A stretch of DNA of 51,821 nucleotides from CAZNHL01 sp964572965 (GCA_964572965.1 CAZNHL010000024.1:1-51821), one strand, 5' to 3'. Numbered from the stretch's first letter, positions 16,106 through 24,325 are shown. Notes: generated from the sequence alone by a model not told the origin. Translations and numbers: made by a program.

Positions 16106-16930
16106 CTATTTCACAATAACAGTCTCCCAACCATCATAATAGCCGTTTGATTGTTTTGCTGCCTGACGGAGATCAATTGTCACTTTCGTAATTGAATCCA
16201 TATCAACTTTATCTGTGCGGGAAATACCCAACTGAAAAGGCAGTTCCGGATTCTCTGACTTCCCTTTATTTTCGACTTTAAATCCTTTCTTCAACACAAG
16301 TCTTTCAAAAGAATCTCTATCCTGGAGGGTTTTAAAATAGACCCAGTGATCAACCTTTCGTGGCTTACTCAGGTTATCACCCCCTTTTTTAAGCTGCATC
16401 ACTACATTTTCATTACTCATGTACTCTTGTGTCTCTTCATTAGGATACAAAAACTGTAGATAAGCTTCCCAGGCTTCATCTTTTTTGATCTTGATGGAAT
16501 ATTTATAGTTTTTATATTTAGACTGGTACAAATCAACAAGTTTAGCCCTTATCCCGACAGTATCTTTCAGGTAAACATAATCAAGTCTTTCACATTGGTA
16601 CGTAAATGCTCCTGCGTATTCTATTGCCGTTAACGTTGGCAAAAGACTTAAAACATTATCAGAAATATCGTAAAGCTTATTCATTTCTCCTGTTTCCGGA
16701 AAACCGTCTTTTCGGCAATTGGTATATGTGACACCTGTAATTAATATAAAAGGTTTATCCTTTTCCGGCGCCCGTCTGACTAGATCCATATTCAAAGTCA
16801 CAGAACCGGCACCTTTGTCATACATGGCCATATACACGCCCCAGCGGTCTTGTTCTACCGGTTGTAGTGCTTGTGATATTACATCAAAGCTTAAAATAAA
16901 AGCTAAACTCACTAATAAAATTCTTTGCAT
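16106..16930 (-). CDS. Secreted DUF695-RraB-like two-domain protein
   Basis: A 274-aa protein with signal peptide MQRILLVSLAFILSFDVISQ. The N-terminal half (WGVYMAMYDKGAGSVTLNMD; later LTAIEYAGAFTYQCERLDYV) matches the DUF695 pattern. The C-terminal half (DHWVYFKTLQDRDSFERLVL, then LPFQLGISRTDKVDMDSITK, then GYYDGWETVIVK) matches the RraB / ribonuclease E inhibitor fold. RraB proteins act on RNase E in the cytoplasm, so an exported RraB-like domain cannot have that job; the fold must serve something else here. Preceded by no operon partner. Confidence 0.75.
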   Translation of the reverse strand: MQRILLVSLAFILSFDVISQALQPVEQDRWGVYMAMYDKGAGSVTLNMDLVRRAPEKDKPFILITGVTYTNCRKDGFPETGEMNKLYDISDNVLSLLPTLTAIEYAGAFTYQCERLDYVYLKDTVGIRAKLVDLYQSKYKNYKYSIKIKKDEAWEAYLQFLYPNEETQEYMSNENVVMQLKKGGDNLSKPRKVDHWVYFKTLQDRDSFERLVLKKGFKVENKGKSENPELPFQLGISRTDKVDMDSITKVTIDLRQAAKQSNGYYDGWETVIVK

Positions 16931-17069
16931 TGGTTTGTTATAAGTTTACTATTTACTCGTTGTCAAGTTAAGGAATTCACAGGGTTTTAATATACCTATA
17001 TTCCTATCAGATGTTAAAGAGTTTCTATTAAATAAATAAGACTTTGAGACAACCGACTTCAATACCATT

Positions 17070-17204
17070 ATGTCAAAACAAAAATATAGAATTGATGTTA
17101 AAGTCTCTAAATACGTAAAAAAGTATTACCAAAACACTCCTTTTAATACTTCTAATACTTTTCGCTACTCAAATACAAGCCATGACTTTCCAAGAACAAT
17201 TTAA
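17070..17204 (+). CDS. Possible 44-aa basic peptide
   Basis: An ATG frame encodes MSKQKYRIDVKVSKYVKKYY followed by an Asn/Thr/Ser-rich tail ending DFPRTI. It is Lys/Tyr-rich and has no hydrophobic core. Its end overlaps the start of the broken gene that follows. It could be a real small protein or a fragment of a decayed gene. Confidence 0.25.
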   Translation: MSKQKYRIDVKVSKYVKKYYQNTPFNTSNTFRYSNTSHDFPRTI

Positions 17205-17560
17205 TACATGGATGGCGCGACTAAACAAATCTGAACATCCCTCTTAATAAAATAACAGCATTAAATTTTGGCATTTTTGAAATAAAAAATGGTGAATATA
17301 TGATTTACTTAACAGGGTCTAAGGTATTTGACCCTAATGATGATAATTGGGCGACTTCAACAGATTATCAACCAACGGAAAAATATCTACTGATTAATCC
17401 TGCTGAAACTGTTAACAAAGAATGGGAGTCTGTTTTACAGAAAGTAAAAACAATAATTGAAAATTATACCAGGTCTTCATTGTTTGGTCAATCAATTCTA
17501 AAAACAGCTACAGCAATTACAACAGGGTTTGATGATGGCAATCTTATCAGAATCAGGTAA
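17184..17560 (+). pseudogene. Frame-disrupted small gene (unknown family)
   Basis: ATG at 17184 starts MTFQEQFNTWMA and soon stops. In another frame, from about 17225, an uninterrupted reading LNIPLNKITALNFGIFEIKN GEYMIYLTGSKVFDP continues to 17560 as a coherent protein. Read together they look like one protein of about 120 aa split by a frameshift near 17215. The part from the internal Met at 17300 is an 86-aa open frame. Two similar-sized unknown proteins follow directly. The family is not recognised; the style resembles polymorphic-toxin immunity proteins. Confidence 0.4.
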
Positions 17561-17583
17561 CTTTATCACTTACTGAGCAAGAA

Positions 17584-18072
17584 ATGAACAAGTATTTCAA
17601 GTATAATAATGAGTTTGAGAGTGATGCGCTTTATTATGTAGCGCTTGATGAAGATTTGTATTGTTTACAAGCTATTTATGAAACTAAAGAAAAATTGATC
17701 AATACCAGCCTCTCAGTAAACGATCCCGGCTTTTTTCTCCCTGAAGGCTCTTTTAAAGACGCTATCGAACATATTACAGCAATTGAAGAAGCTGAGTTTA
17801 CAAACAAATGGAATCAATCTATTGCTCCTTATTTAAAAACGTGGCATATTCTAAAACAAGAAAGATCAATTGGTGAGCAAATTTCTGCTGAAATAATCTG
17901 TTCTTATCCTCAAGGTATAATCCTAAATATTGGGCAGTCATTTTTGGGCATTGCCGATTACAACGCTTGTAAAAACGTTTGGGGAGTAGATCAAATATAT
18001 CCTAAAAACATTTTCAGCCTTAATATTATAGGATTTGATGATGTGAATATGTGGGTAAAATTACAACCCTAA
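17584..18072 (+). CDS. Unrecognised 162-aa cytoplasmic protein
   Basis: No family recognised. The protein begins MNKYFKYNNEFESDALYYVA and ends in NIIGFDDVNMWVKLQP. It alternates strands and helices, is acidic, and has no signal peptide, cysteines pairs or motifs. A segment EAEFTNKWNQSIAPYLKTWH is the longest helix; AEIICSYPQGIILNIGQSFL is a strand pair. It starts 23 nt after the broken gene at 17184-17560 and may form a small unit with it. Size and style suit an immunity protein or a fast-evolving accessory protein, which is inference. Confidence 0.5.
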   Translation: MNKYFKYNNEFESDALYYVALDEDLYCLQAIYETKEKLINTSLSVNDPGFFLPEGSFKDAIEHITAIEEAEFTNKWNQSIAPYLKTWHILKQERSIGEQISAEIICSYPQGIILNIGQSFLGIADYNACKNVWGVDQIYPKNIFSLNIIGFDDVNMWVKLQP

Positions 18073-18190
18073 GTTTACACAAGCTACTACTTCAATCAAA
18101 CCTTGTGAAATTATATACCTACATTAGTAACAAACTGTACTTATGAGAGCAGTCCGTTTTTGTTAGATTAGGGCTTTACTTATAACAGAT

Positions 18191-18712
18191 ATGATGAATA
18201 AAATTATGATGCTGGTAATATTGAGTTTTTTAGCTTCTTGTAAAAAGAAGGCGACAAATGAACAAAAAAACTCTGAAACAGAAAGAAGTGCTTATAATAT
18301 ACTCTATGACCGTGATTCTTGTCTGGACTGGACTAATAAAACAATGCCGGTGCTAAAATTGGCCTCTGATACTATCTACCAGACAAGCATTGTTGAGGGA
18401 AAAGCATTTTTTTCTTCAAATTATCTAAGAAACCTTGCAAAATGTAATAACCTTGATTACAAATTAACTTTCAGCCTATATAATTCTAAGGATAAACCTT
18501 ATGTTTATCAAGCAGTACAAGATTCTGATACAATCAATATTAGTTTGCCTGTCGACTCTTTAAAACTAATGGGTTCAACAAAGTATTTTGACGAGTATTT
18601 GTTAAAAGGAAAACTCACAGCATCTTTTTTCAAAATAAATAAAGCATTAGGATATGACACTACAATGTCAATAAAAAGGACTATTTACATTGATAAACTG
18701 CTAAAAAAGTAA
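18191..18712 (+). CDS. Small lipoprotein of unknown function
   Basis: A 173-aa protein whose first 17 residues are a lipoprotein signal (MNKIMMLVILSFLASCKKK), with the lipobox LASC giving the acylated cysteine. A Lys-rich linker follows. The mature part is strand-rich (KLASDTIYQTSIVEGKAFFS; YLLKGKLTASFFKINKALGY) and looks like one beta-sandwich domain. Expected in the periplasm or outer membrane. Family not recognised. A start at the second Met is equally possible. Confidence 0.6.
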   Translation: MMNKIMMLVILSFLASCKKKATNEQKNSETERSAYNILYDRDSCLDWTNKTMPVLKLASDTIYQTSIVEGKAFFSSNYLRNLAKCNNLDYKLTFSLYNSKDKPYVYQAVQDSDTINISLPVDSLKLMGSTKYFDEYLLKGKLTASFFKINKALGYDTTMSIKRTIYIDKLLKK

Positions 18713-18734
18713 CCAGCTATCGGCATATAATATC

Positions 18735-18835
18735 CCCGCAACACCCCACTCCAGCAAGCCGCTACCCTGCCGCCACAGATACAGAACGAGGACTTAGGGT
18801 AGTCTAAAGGCGGACAGGCCATACATAATTATTGA
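18735..18835. repeat. Family B repeat copy
   Basis: CAGCAAGCCGCTACCCTGCC, GCCACAGATACAGAACGAGG and CTAAAGGCGGACAGGCCATA match the B-type copies at 8875-8925, 13650-13700 and 15830. It fills the spacer between the lipoprotein and AraC genes. Confidence 0.65.
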
Positions 18836-18943
18836 GACTAAGCAGAGCCCAATACACAATCAGTCGCCGGAGTAACTAAAATACGGTCAACTGATTTGAA
18901 GCATGGCACAATTGTTTACTTTTGCTTCATAGCAAGCAGGCTT

Positions 18944-19807
18944 ATGTCACAAACGAAATACACCATTCCGGTTCATACGCAAGATGCAGGTGCCATTGGT
19001 GGCCTGGGTATCTGGGATTTGTCTTTTGATAACGATACGCTGGAGCATACCCATAAACTTGATGCACATCGCGACGACTACTATATTTTGTTGCTTGTTG
19101 TAAAAGGGAGTGGGTTGTTCCATTGTGACATGGAAGACATTCATATCGCTCCTAACAGCATTCTTCTTGTAAAACCTTATCAGGTACATTCTGCCGGTAC
19201 TATTCCGCAGGATAGCCCGGGTTACTTGATCAGCATTGCTCCTTTTCTGATACCCGATTTGTGCAGTAGTATTTTTGATGGGCTAAGTATTGCACAGCAG
19301 TGTACTGAAATACCGCCTGGAGAGAGGGAAAGTCTGTTTAAAACGACCGAAATACTACAGCAGACATTCTCGGAAAACAATACTTTTAAAACGCTCATTG
19401 TCAACAATCTTTTCAATGCGCTCATCATCCGAGTAGCGGCATTGTTTGCAGACAAGGAGAGAAGAACCAGCCTGCAGAAAAATCAGGCTGCCATGATTAC
19501 TAAAAAATTCAGGCAAATGGTGATTGAGCATTCTTTTCTACACACACCTGCTTTTTATGCCGATATCTTAAACATTACGCCTTCGCACCTAAACGACTGC
19601 CTTCAGGCTACTATAGGTCAGTCGGTTACTCATTTTCTGCAACAGGCTATGTTGCTGGAAGCTAAAAGACATCTTTACTATACCAATGATGATGTCAAAA
19701 AAATAGCTTTTAGCCTTGGCTTTGAAGATCATGCGTATTTTTCCCGCTTATTTAAAAAGCTGACCGGCGAAACTCCGCTTACATTCAGGAAGAAATTCCG
19801 CGAATAA
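18944..19807 (+). CDS. AraC-family transcriptional regulator
   Basis: The frame opens at 18896, but ATG at 18944 (MSQTKYTIPVHTQDAGAIGG) gives the usual family start and 287 aa. The N-terminal part is a cupin sensor (TLEHTHKLDAHRDDYYILLL; FHCDMEDIHIAPNSILLVKP). The C-terminal 100 residues are the double HTH: HTPAFYADILNITPSHLNDC, and VKKIAFSLGFEDHAYFSRLF followed by KKLTGETPLTFRKKF. It lies 72 nt before a siderophore-interacting protein gene on the same strand, so it probably regulates that gene or another iron-related target. Confidence 0.88.
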   Translation: MSQTKYTIPVHTQDAGAIGGLGIWDLSFDNDTLEHTHKLDAHRDDYYILLLVVKGSGLFHCDMEDIHIAPNSILLVKPYQVHSAGTIPQDSPGYLISIAPFLIPDLCSSIFDGLSIAQQCTEIPPGERESLFKTTEILQQTFSENNTFKTLIVNNLFNALIIRVAALFADKERRTSLQKNQAAMITKKFRQMVIEHSFLHTPAFYADILNITPSHLNDCLQATIGQSVTHFLQQAMLLEAKRHLYYTNDDVKKIAFSLGFEDHAYFSRLFKKLTGETPLTFRKKFRE

Positions 19808-19879
19808 TCCAATCATCCCTTTTCCTTATCCGATGACAATCTGCATTTCAGGGTCGAATTTTGTAAAAAAACACCTGAT

Positions 19880-20605
19880 ATGCCAAAAGTACCTAAGTGG
19901 GCTGCTGATGCCATGGAAAGCCTGTTCAGCGGCAAAATGCGAAAAGTAAGGGTGAGTGAAGTTGCTTACCTTAATCCATATTTGAAGAAAATTACCTTTC
20001 GGGGCGATTTACGGAATATCAATTTCAAAATAGGCCAGGCAGTTGCTCTGCGTGTCGATGACACCAATTACCGAAATTATACTCCTTCGTTCTGGAACAG
20101 TGAAGCGGGTATCTGTGAGATGATTTTTCACTTGCACGGCAATGGCCCGGGCAGTGAGTATATTAACAAACTTCAGGTGAACGATGAACTTAATCTGAGT
20201 ATACCTCGCGGCTTCGATATTTACAAGAAAGAGTATAAGTATCACTTTCTGTTTGGTGACGAAACTACTATTGGTTTATTCAAAAGTCTTAAGATGGCTA
20301 TAGAAGAAAACGAGCAGGATTACCTGGGTGTATTGGAGCTCCATTCAACAACTGGTCAAACTTATATAGATGCTGAATGCATGCTTGAGGTTGTGCCTCA
20401 TTCGGACAATAAAGCGGAACATGCTGTCAGGTATTTAGAAAGTCTCTCCGCCCCTGTATGGCAGCTATGGAAAAACGGTGTATTTTATCTGATCGGCAAT
20501 GCCGGATCGATTCAGAATTTCAGGAAAGCGTTGAAAGCCAAAGGTATCAGCAACAAAAACATTATCACACAGCCTTACTGGGCTGAAGGTAAAATAGGAT
20601 TGTAA
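19880..20605 (+). CDS. Siderophore-interacting FAD/NAD(P)H oxidoreductase
   Basis: A 241-aa protein of the SIP family, which reduces ferric siderophores in the cytoplasm to free iron. The FAD part is residues 20-115 (VAYLNPYLKKITFRGDL; RNYTPSFWNSEAGICEMIFH; HGNGPGSEYINKL). The NAD(P)H-binding part follows (HFLFGDETTIGLFKSLKMAI; LWKNGVFYLIGNAGSIQNFR; GISNKNIITQPYWAEGKIGL). The RNYTPSFW segment corresponds to the RxYT(P/V)R flavin motif of the family. Length is typical of the shorter Bacteroidota members. It lies directly after the AraC regulator gene. Confidence 0.85.
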   Translation: MPKVPKWAADAMESLFSGKMRKVRVSEVAYLNPYLKKITFRGDLRNINFKIGQAVALRVDDTNYRNYTPSFWNSEAGICEMIFHLHGNGPGSEYINKLQVNDELNLSIPRGFDIYKKEYKYHFLFGDETTIGLFKSLKMAIEENEQDYLGVLELHSTTGQTYIDAECMLEVVPHSDNKAEHAVRYLESLSAPVWQLWKNGVFYLIGNAGSIQNFRKALKAKGISNKNIITQPYWAEGKIGL

Positions 20606-20704
20606 TGAGTATGTGGGTGTTTTATGACCGGCGTCTGTAGAGGGTGGCTCCGGCTCCGATCAGCCGCCTTAAACTATCGGCTAAATAACAATTTGTCTTT
20701 AATT

Positions 20705-20749
20705 AATATAGCAATAGAGTTACCATTTTGGTAACTCTATTGCTATATT
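20705..20749. promoter_or_regulatory. Perfect 21-bp inverted repeat before higBA
   Basis: Arms 20705-20725 and 20729-20749 are exact inverses around TTT; the inner part reads TATAGCAATAGAGTTACCA and its complement. It lies 27 nt before the higB start and 100 nt after the siderophore-interacting protein gene. It could be the operator bound by HigA/HigBA, a terminator for the upstream gene (its 3' arm is not followed by a long T run), or both. HigA-type operators are normally palindromes at this place, which favours the operator. Confidence 0.65.
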
Positions 20750-20775
20750 AGCGTTATAATTTACTGACAATAAAT

Positions 20776-21069
20776 TTGAGAGTAATTGTAAAGAAAATTT
20801 TAAGGGACTTCTGGGAGAAACATGAAGATTGCGAAGAGCAATTAAAAACCTGGTATCATGAAGCTGAAGAGGGCACTTGGCAATCTCCTAATCAAATTAA
20901 AAGCGCTTACCCTAGTGCGAGTATCCTGGCAGATAACAGGGTCGTTTTTAACATAAAGGGTAGCAAATATAGATTGATTGTGAAGATTAACTATAGTTAT
21001 GGAACCATATGGATCTGTTTTATAGGAACGCATGCACAATACGATAAAATAGATACAAATAATATTTAG
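20776..21069 (+). CDS. higB: HigB-family mRNA interferase toxin
   Basis: A 97-aa protein of the RelE/HigB fold, read from a TTG start. The family pattern is clear: LRDFWEKHEDCEEQLKTWYH (helices), then W.SP..IK..YPSASILADN, RVVFNIKGSKYRLIVKINYS and YGTIWICFIGTHAQYDKID. HigB toxins cleave ribosome-bound mRNA. The order toxin-then-antitoxin is diagnostic of higBA. The antitoxin gene starts 39 nt downstream. The TTG start is the only one that keeps the conserved N-terminal strand. Confidence 0.88.
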   Translation: MRVIVKKILRDFWEKHEDCEEQLKTWYHEAEEGTWQSPNQIKSAYPSASILADNRVVFNIKGSKYRLIVKINYSYGTIWICFIGTHAQYDKIDTNNI

Positions 21070-21108
21070 GACAATAATGGGGACGCAGCCTAAAAAGGAG
21101 CGATTACA

Positions 21109-21465
21109 ATGAAACTAAAACTAATAAAAACCGAAAAGAATTATAATGAAGCACTTGAAAGGCTGGAACAAGTGTTTGACGCTACGCCAGGAACACCTGA
21201 AGGTGACGAGCTTGAAGTGCTTGCTCTTCTGATTGATCAATATGAAAAGGAACACTTCCCGATAAAAGCTCCTGATCCGATAGAAGCGGTTAAATTCAGA
21301 ATGGAGCAACTGGGAATGAAACAGAAAGATTTAGCTGATACAATCGGTTTTAAAAGCAGGGTAAGTGAAATCCTTAATAGGAAAAGAAAGCTTACTCTTG
21401 AAATGATTAGAAAGCTTAACGAGCAATTAAATATTCCTACCAGTATATTGATTAAAGAATATTAA
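21109..21465 (+). CDS. higA: HigA-family HTH antitoxin
   Basis: A 118-aa HTH protein. The N-terminal half is the HigA-specific helical region (NYNEALERLEQVFDATPGTP; EGDELEVLALLIDQYEKEHF). The C-terminal half is the XRE HTH (FRMEQLGMKQKDLADTIGFK; SRVSEILNRKRKLTLEMIRK). It neutralises HigB and represses the operon, probably through the inverted repeat at 20705-20749. Confidence 0.9.
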   Translation: MKLKLIKTEKNYNEALERLEQVFDATPGTPEGDELEVLALLIDQYEKEHFPIKAPDPIEAVKFRMEQLGMKQKDLADTIGFKSRVSEILNRKRKLTLEMIRKLNEQLNIPTSILIKEY

Positions 21466-21494
21466 CAGCCACCATCCCTATCTAAGATATTGAC

Positions 21495-22142
21495 ATGAAG
21501 AAAATTTACCTGGTTTTAATTTTTGTATATACCCTTGTTGAAGGAAATGCTCAAAAGCTAAATGCGATGCAATGGCTCAATGAGCCTGCTGAATGGGATG
21601 TAAAAGACAATAAGCTTACAATGCAGGTAACGCCGCAGTCTGATTACTGGACTAAAAGCCACTATGGTTTTACTGTACATGACGGGCCTTTTCTTTATAC
21701 TGAGCGAAGTGGTGAGTTTGAGGTTACGGTAAAGATGAGCGGAGCTTACAAAGCCCGGTTCGACCAGGTATGCCTCATGTTAAGGATTGATGAAAAGAAC
21801 TATGTAAAGACAGGTGTGGAATATGTTGACGGAGTCTATAACATCAGCACTGTCCACACGATTGAAAAAAGCTCATGGAGTGTATTGGGCTTAAAAGAAA
21901 AACCAAAGAGCGTTTGGATGAAAGCAGTTCGTAAGCTGGATGCACTGGAGATTTTCTATTCTTTAGATGGAACAAATTACACAATGACCAACACGGTATA
22001 TTTCCCTGAGTTTAAAACGGTACAAGTTGGTATGATGGCAGCGAGTCCGGACGGCAAAGGCTTTTCAGCTGTGTTTGAAGATTTTAAAATTACGCACCTT
22101 CCTGACCAGAGGCGCTTGGAATGGCTGAAAAAGAATCAATAG
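21495..22142 (+). CDS. Secreted DUF1349 domain protein (ConA-like fold)
   Basis: A 215-aa protein with a cleavable signal (MKKIYLVLIFVYTLVEGNAQ), followed by a DUF1349 domain. Landmarks are MQWLNEPAEWDVKDNKLTMQ, SDYWTKSHYGFTVHDGPFLY, FDQVCLMLRIDEKNYVKTGV, then VWMKAVRKLDALEIFYSLDG and KTVQVGMMAASPDGKGFSAV. DUF1349 proteins have a concanavalin A-like jelly-roll fold and usually bind or process sugars. Many family members are cytoplasmic, so the signal peptide here marks an exported version. Single gene after higA. Confidence 0.8.
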   Translation: MKKIYLVLIFVYTLVEGNAQKLNAMQWLNEPAEWDVKDNKLTMQVTPQSDYWTKSHYGFTVHDGPFLYTERSGEFEVTVKMSGAYKARFDQVCLMLRIDEKNYVKTGVEYVDGVYNISTVHTIEKSSWSVLGLKEKPKSVWMKAVRKLDALEIFYSLDGTNYTMTNTVYFPEFKTVQVGMMAASPDGKGFSAVFEDFKITHLPDQRRLEWLKKNQ

Positions 22143-22268
22143 TTCCGTCATTTTCTTGTCGGTGACAACATCGGCCACCGCTTCATTTAGAGGTAGAAAT
22201 GTGCAATGTTGTCAGTATTTAATCCAGAGCCAGATAATGATATTTTTAAACACATAAAACTGTAAACC

Positions 22269-22694
22269 ATGGCACTTATCAATCCATCCATCAATTTCAA
22301 CGGAAATGCGGAAGAGGCATTTAATTTTTACAAATCAGTATTCGGCGGGGAGTTTAGAACAATTGTGCGTTTCAAAGAAATGGCAAGCGCAGAGATGCCT
22401 ATAGCTGAAAATGAAGCCGATAAGATCATGTACATTGCTTTGCCTATAGGACCGAATATTTTAATAGGCAATGATGTACCTGAAATTCTGGGAAAGGTGA
22501 ATGAGAATGAAAACAGGTCTAAAATAGCTATCAACACAGAAAGCCGCGAGGAAGCCGATAAATTATTCAACGGACTTTCGGCAGGTGGCAGTGTAGAAGT
22601 ACCTATGGATGATAGTCCCTGGGGTTCATATTTCGGAATGTTCAGAGACAAATATGGTATTGAATGGATGATTGACTTTCAAAGCAAAAAATAA
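22269..22694 (+). CDS. VOC / PhnB-like glyoxalase-fold protein
   Basis: A 141-aa protein of the VOC superfamily, PhnB / 3-demethylubiquinone-9 3-methyltransferase-like branch. Motifs are NPSINFNGNAEEAFNFYKSV at the start, IMYIALPIGPNILIGNDVPE in the middle, and SPWGSYFGMFRDKYGIEWMI at the end. Two beta-alpha-beta-beta-beta units are expected. Most such proteins have no proven substrate. Cytoplasmic. Confidence 0.85.
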   Translation: MALINPSINFNGNAEEAFNFYKSVFGGEFRTIVRFKEMASAEMPIAENEADKIMYIALPIGPNILIGNDVPEILGKVNENENRSKIAINTESREEADKLFNGLSAGGSVEVPMDDSPWGSYFGMFRDKYGIEWMIDFQSKK

Positions 22695-22868
22695 CTTCGG
22701 CTACGCTCAGTTACCAAACTTCGGCAAGCTCAGTTACCAAACTTCGGCAAGCTCAATTACCGGCTTCAGCAAGCTCAGTTACCGGCTTCGGCAAGCTCAG
22801 TTACCAGGCTTCGGCTCCGCTCAGCCACCTAGCACTGCCGGTGACTGAACGTAGTCGAAGTCACTCTG
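22694..22868. repeat. Tandem 22-23 bp repeats followed by an inverted copy
   Basis: Six head-to-tail units of about 22-23 bp, consensus CTTCGGCAAGCTCAGTTACC, run from 22694 to 22831, starting with CTTCGGCTACGCTCAGTTAC. The first and last units use GGCTACGCTCAG or GGCTCCGCTCAG. At 22840-22862 the related sequence appears inverted (GGTGACTGAACGTAGTCGAA). The whole block can fold into a large imperfect hairpin. It immediately follows the VOC gene stop. Confidence 0.8.
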
Positions 22869-22932
22869 TTTTTCAGATGTCGAAGCCATCTTTAATTTGG
22901 AAGACATGCTCCCCAGATAACCAACAACAGAT

Positions 22933-23490
22933 ATGAGAAAGATAATTGCTGCAATCAATACGACGCTGGACGGTATTTGCGACCATACGGCAGGGATTCC
23001 GGACGCAGAAATACATGAGCATTATAAAGAGCTGTTAAATAACGCTGACTCAATTTTGTACGGCAGGATAACTTATGAATTGATGACGTTCTGGCAACCT
23101 TTCGTAAAAAATCCTTCAGGTGAAAAATCTATGGACGACTTTGCAATAGCCATAGACAGGGTTCCTAAAATTGTCTTTTCGCATACGTTAGACGCCACTG
23201 CGATTGAATGGGACAGTGCAAGGTTATCACAAAAAACGCCAAAAGAAGAAGTGCTGGAACTTAAACACCAACCGGGCAGAGACATTTTTATAGGCAGCCG
23301 TAGTTTAATCATAGAACTCATGAAGCTTAATTTGATTGATGAGTACCAGTTTTGTGTACACCCTGTTGTTGCAGGAGGAGGATTACCTTTATTTGAAAAC
23401 ATCAGTGACAGAACCGTTCTTAAACTCACCAAGACGAAAGTTTTCAGCGGTGGCGCGGTAACGCTTTACTATGAACCTGTAAATGAATAG
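22933..23490 (+). CDS. RibD C-terminal-like dihydrofolate reductase family protein
   Basis: A 185-aa protein beginning MRKIIAAINTTLDGICDHTA, the usual start of the RibD-C/YwjB-type dihydrofolate-reductase family. Other landmarks are ADSILYGRITYELMTFWQP, VPKIVFSHTLDATAIEWDSA, GRDIFIGSRSLIIELMKLNL then IDEYQFCVHPVVAGGGLPLF. The fold is that of DHFR, binding NADPH; the true substrate is unknown. It precedes a DUF1905 gene by 44 nt and may be co-transcribed. Confidence 0.85.
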   Translation: MRKIIAAINTTLDGICDHTAGIPDAEIHEHYKELLNNADSILYGRITYELMTFWQPFVKNPSGEKSMDDFAIAIDRVPKIVFSHTLDATAIEWDSARLSQKTPKEEVLELKHQPGRDIFIGSRSLIIELMKLNLIDEYQFCVHPVVAGGGLPLFENISDRTVLKLTKTKVFSGGAVTLYYEPVNE

Positions 23491-23534
23491 TCCATAAAAA
23501 TCAAATTCTTATTTAAACCACACAGCAGAACCCA

Positions 23535-23834
23535 ATGCTTCTCAAAATAAAATACAATTTCTCTGAAAAACTCTGGCAGCATTCACCTCCGGGAGGCTGG
23601 TATTTTGTTTCACTTCCGGTAAACATTGCAAATGAAATCAGGGAAACATTCAAATCTCAGGAAGAAGGCTGGGGCCGATTGAAAGCAACCGCGGAAATTG
23701 GTAAAACTCAATGGAAAACAGCTATTTGGTTTGATACTAAAAAAGCCACATACCTCCTGCCCGTAAAAGCCGATATCAGAAAAAAAGAACATCTTGAGGC
23801 CGAAAATATTATTGAAGTAACTATTTTACTCTAA
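23535..23834 (+). CDS. DUF1905 domain protein
   Basis: A 99-aa protein matching DUF1905: FSEKLWQHSPPGGWYFVSLP near the N-terminus, then EEGWGRLKATAEIGKTQWKT and the C-terminal YLLPVKADIRKKEHLEAENI. These small barrel proteins often occur with YdeI-like or RibD-like enzymes. Cytoplasmic and of unknown role. Lies 44 nt after the RibD-like gene. Confidence 0.82.
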   Translation: MLLKIKYNFSEKLWQHSPPGGWYFVSLPVNIANEIRETFKSQEEGWGRLKATAEIGKTQWKTAIWFDTKKATYLLPVKADIRKKEHLEAENIIEVTILL

Positions 23835-24025
23835 GAGCTTTATACGCTCCTCCAATCACCTCGTCAGCAACAGCCAACTCAACAAAAAAGGCTCTGTTAC
23901 ACACAATTAGTGTTTTTAACCCTCCAGGTTTTATATAAGAATAGTTTATCTGTGCTATTTTTAAGCTAATCCTTGAAGCGTTTTGGCATTAATAAGCAGA
24001 AAAATCTGAAAAGCCGTTTTTATAA

Positions 24026-24038
24026 TTAGGAATCCTAA
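24026..24038. promoter_or_regulatory. Palindrome TTAGG-N3-CCTAA, site 1
   Basis: TTAGGAATCCTAA lies 46 nt before the thioredoxin-like start codon, in the promoter window. The same TTAGG-N3-CCTAA palindrome recurs at 24337-24349, before the DUF2024-marR-yggS genes. Two sites bracketing a MarR regulon suggest the binding site of the MarR protein encoded at 24664. Confidence 0.55.
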
Positions 24039-24083
24039 CTATATTTATTCAGGCAATATTGCTTGAATCTAAAAAAACTAAAA

Positions 24084-24317
24084 ATGGCAAAATCAGTATT
24101 CTACCACGCAGGTTGTCCGGTATGTATAAGTGCCGAACATGACATCGTATCACTAATAGGTATTGACAATGTTGAGATTGTCCACCTGGGTACTCAAAAA
24201 GAGAAAATTGCTGAGGCAGAAGCAAAAGGTGTTAAATCTGTCCCTGCACTTGTTACACAAAATGGTAATGTATTGCACATCAATTTTGGAGCATCTTTAG
24301 CTGAAGTGAAAGGCTAA
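24084..24317 (+). CDS. Thioredoxin-like small protein
   Basis: The frame could open at a TTG at 24063, but ATG at 24084 (MAKSVFYHAGCPVC) gives the expected 77-aa protein. It has a CPVC redox motif at residues 11-14, a VEIVHLGTQKEKIAEAEAKG segment, then the cis-Pro loop VKSVPALVTQNG, typical of the thioredoxin/glutaredoxin fold. Probably a cytoplasmic thiol-disulfide oxidoreductase. First gene of the cluster with DUF2024, MarR and YggS genes. Confidence 0.8.
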   Translation: MAKSVFYHAGCPVCISAEHDIVSLIGIDNVEIVHLGTQKEKIAEAEAKGVKSVPALVTQNGNVLHINFGASLAEVKG

Positions 24318-24325
24318 AAAAATTT

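Noticed and set aside
22694..22868. A second CRISPR array
   Set aside because: Units are 22-23 bp, directly adjacent with no unique spacers between them, and no cas gene is near.
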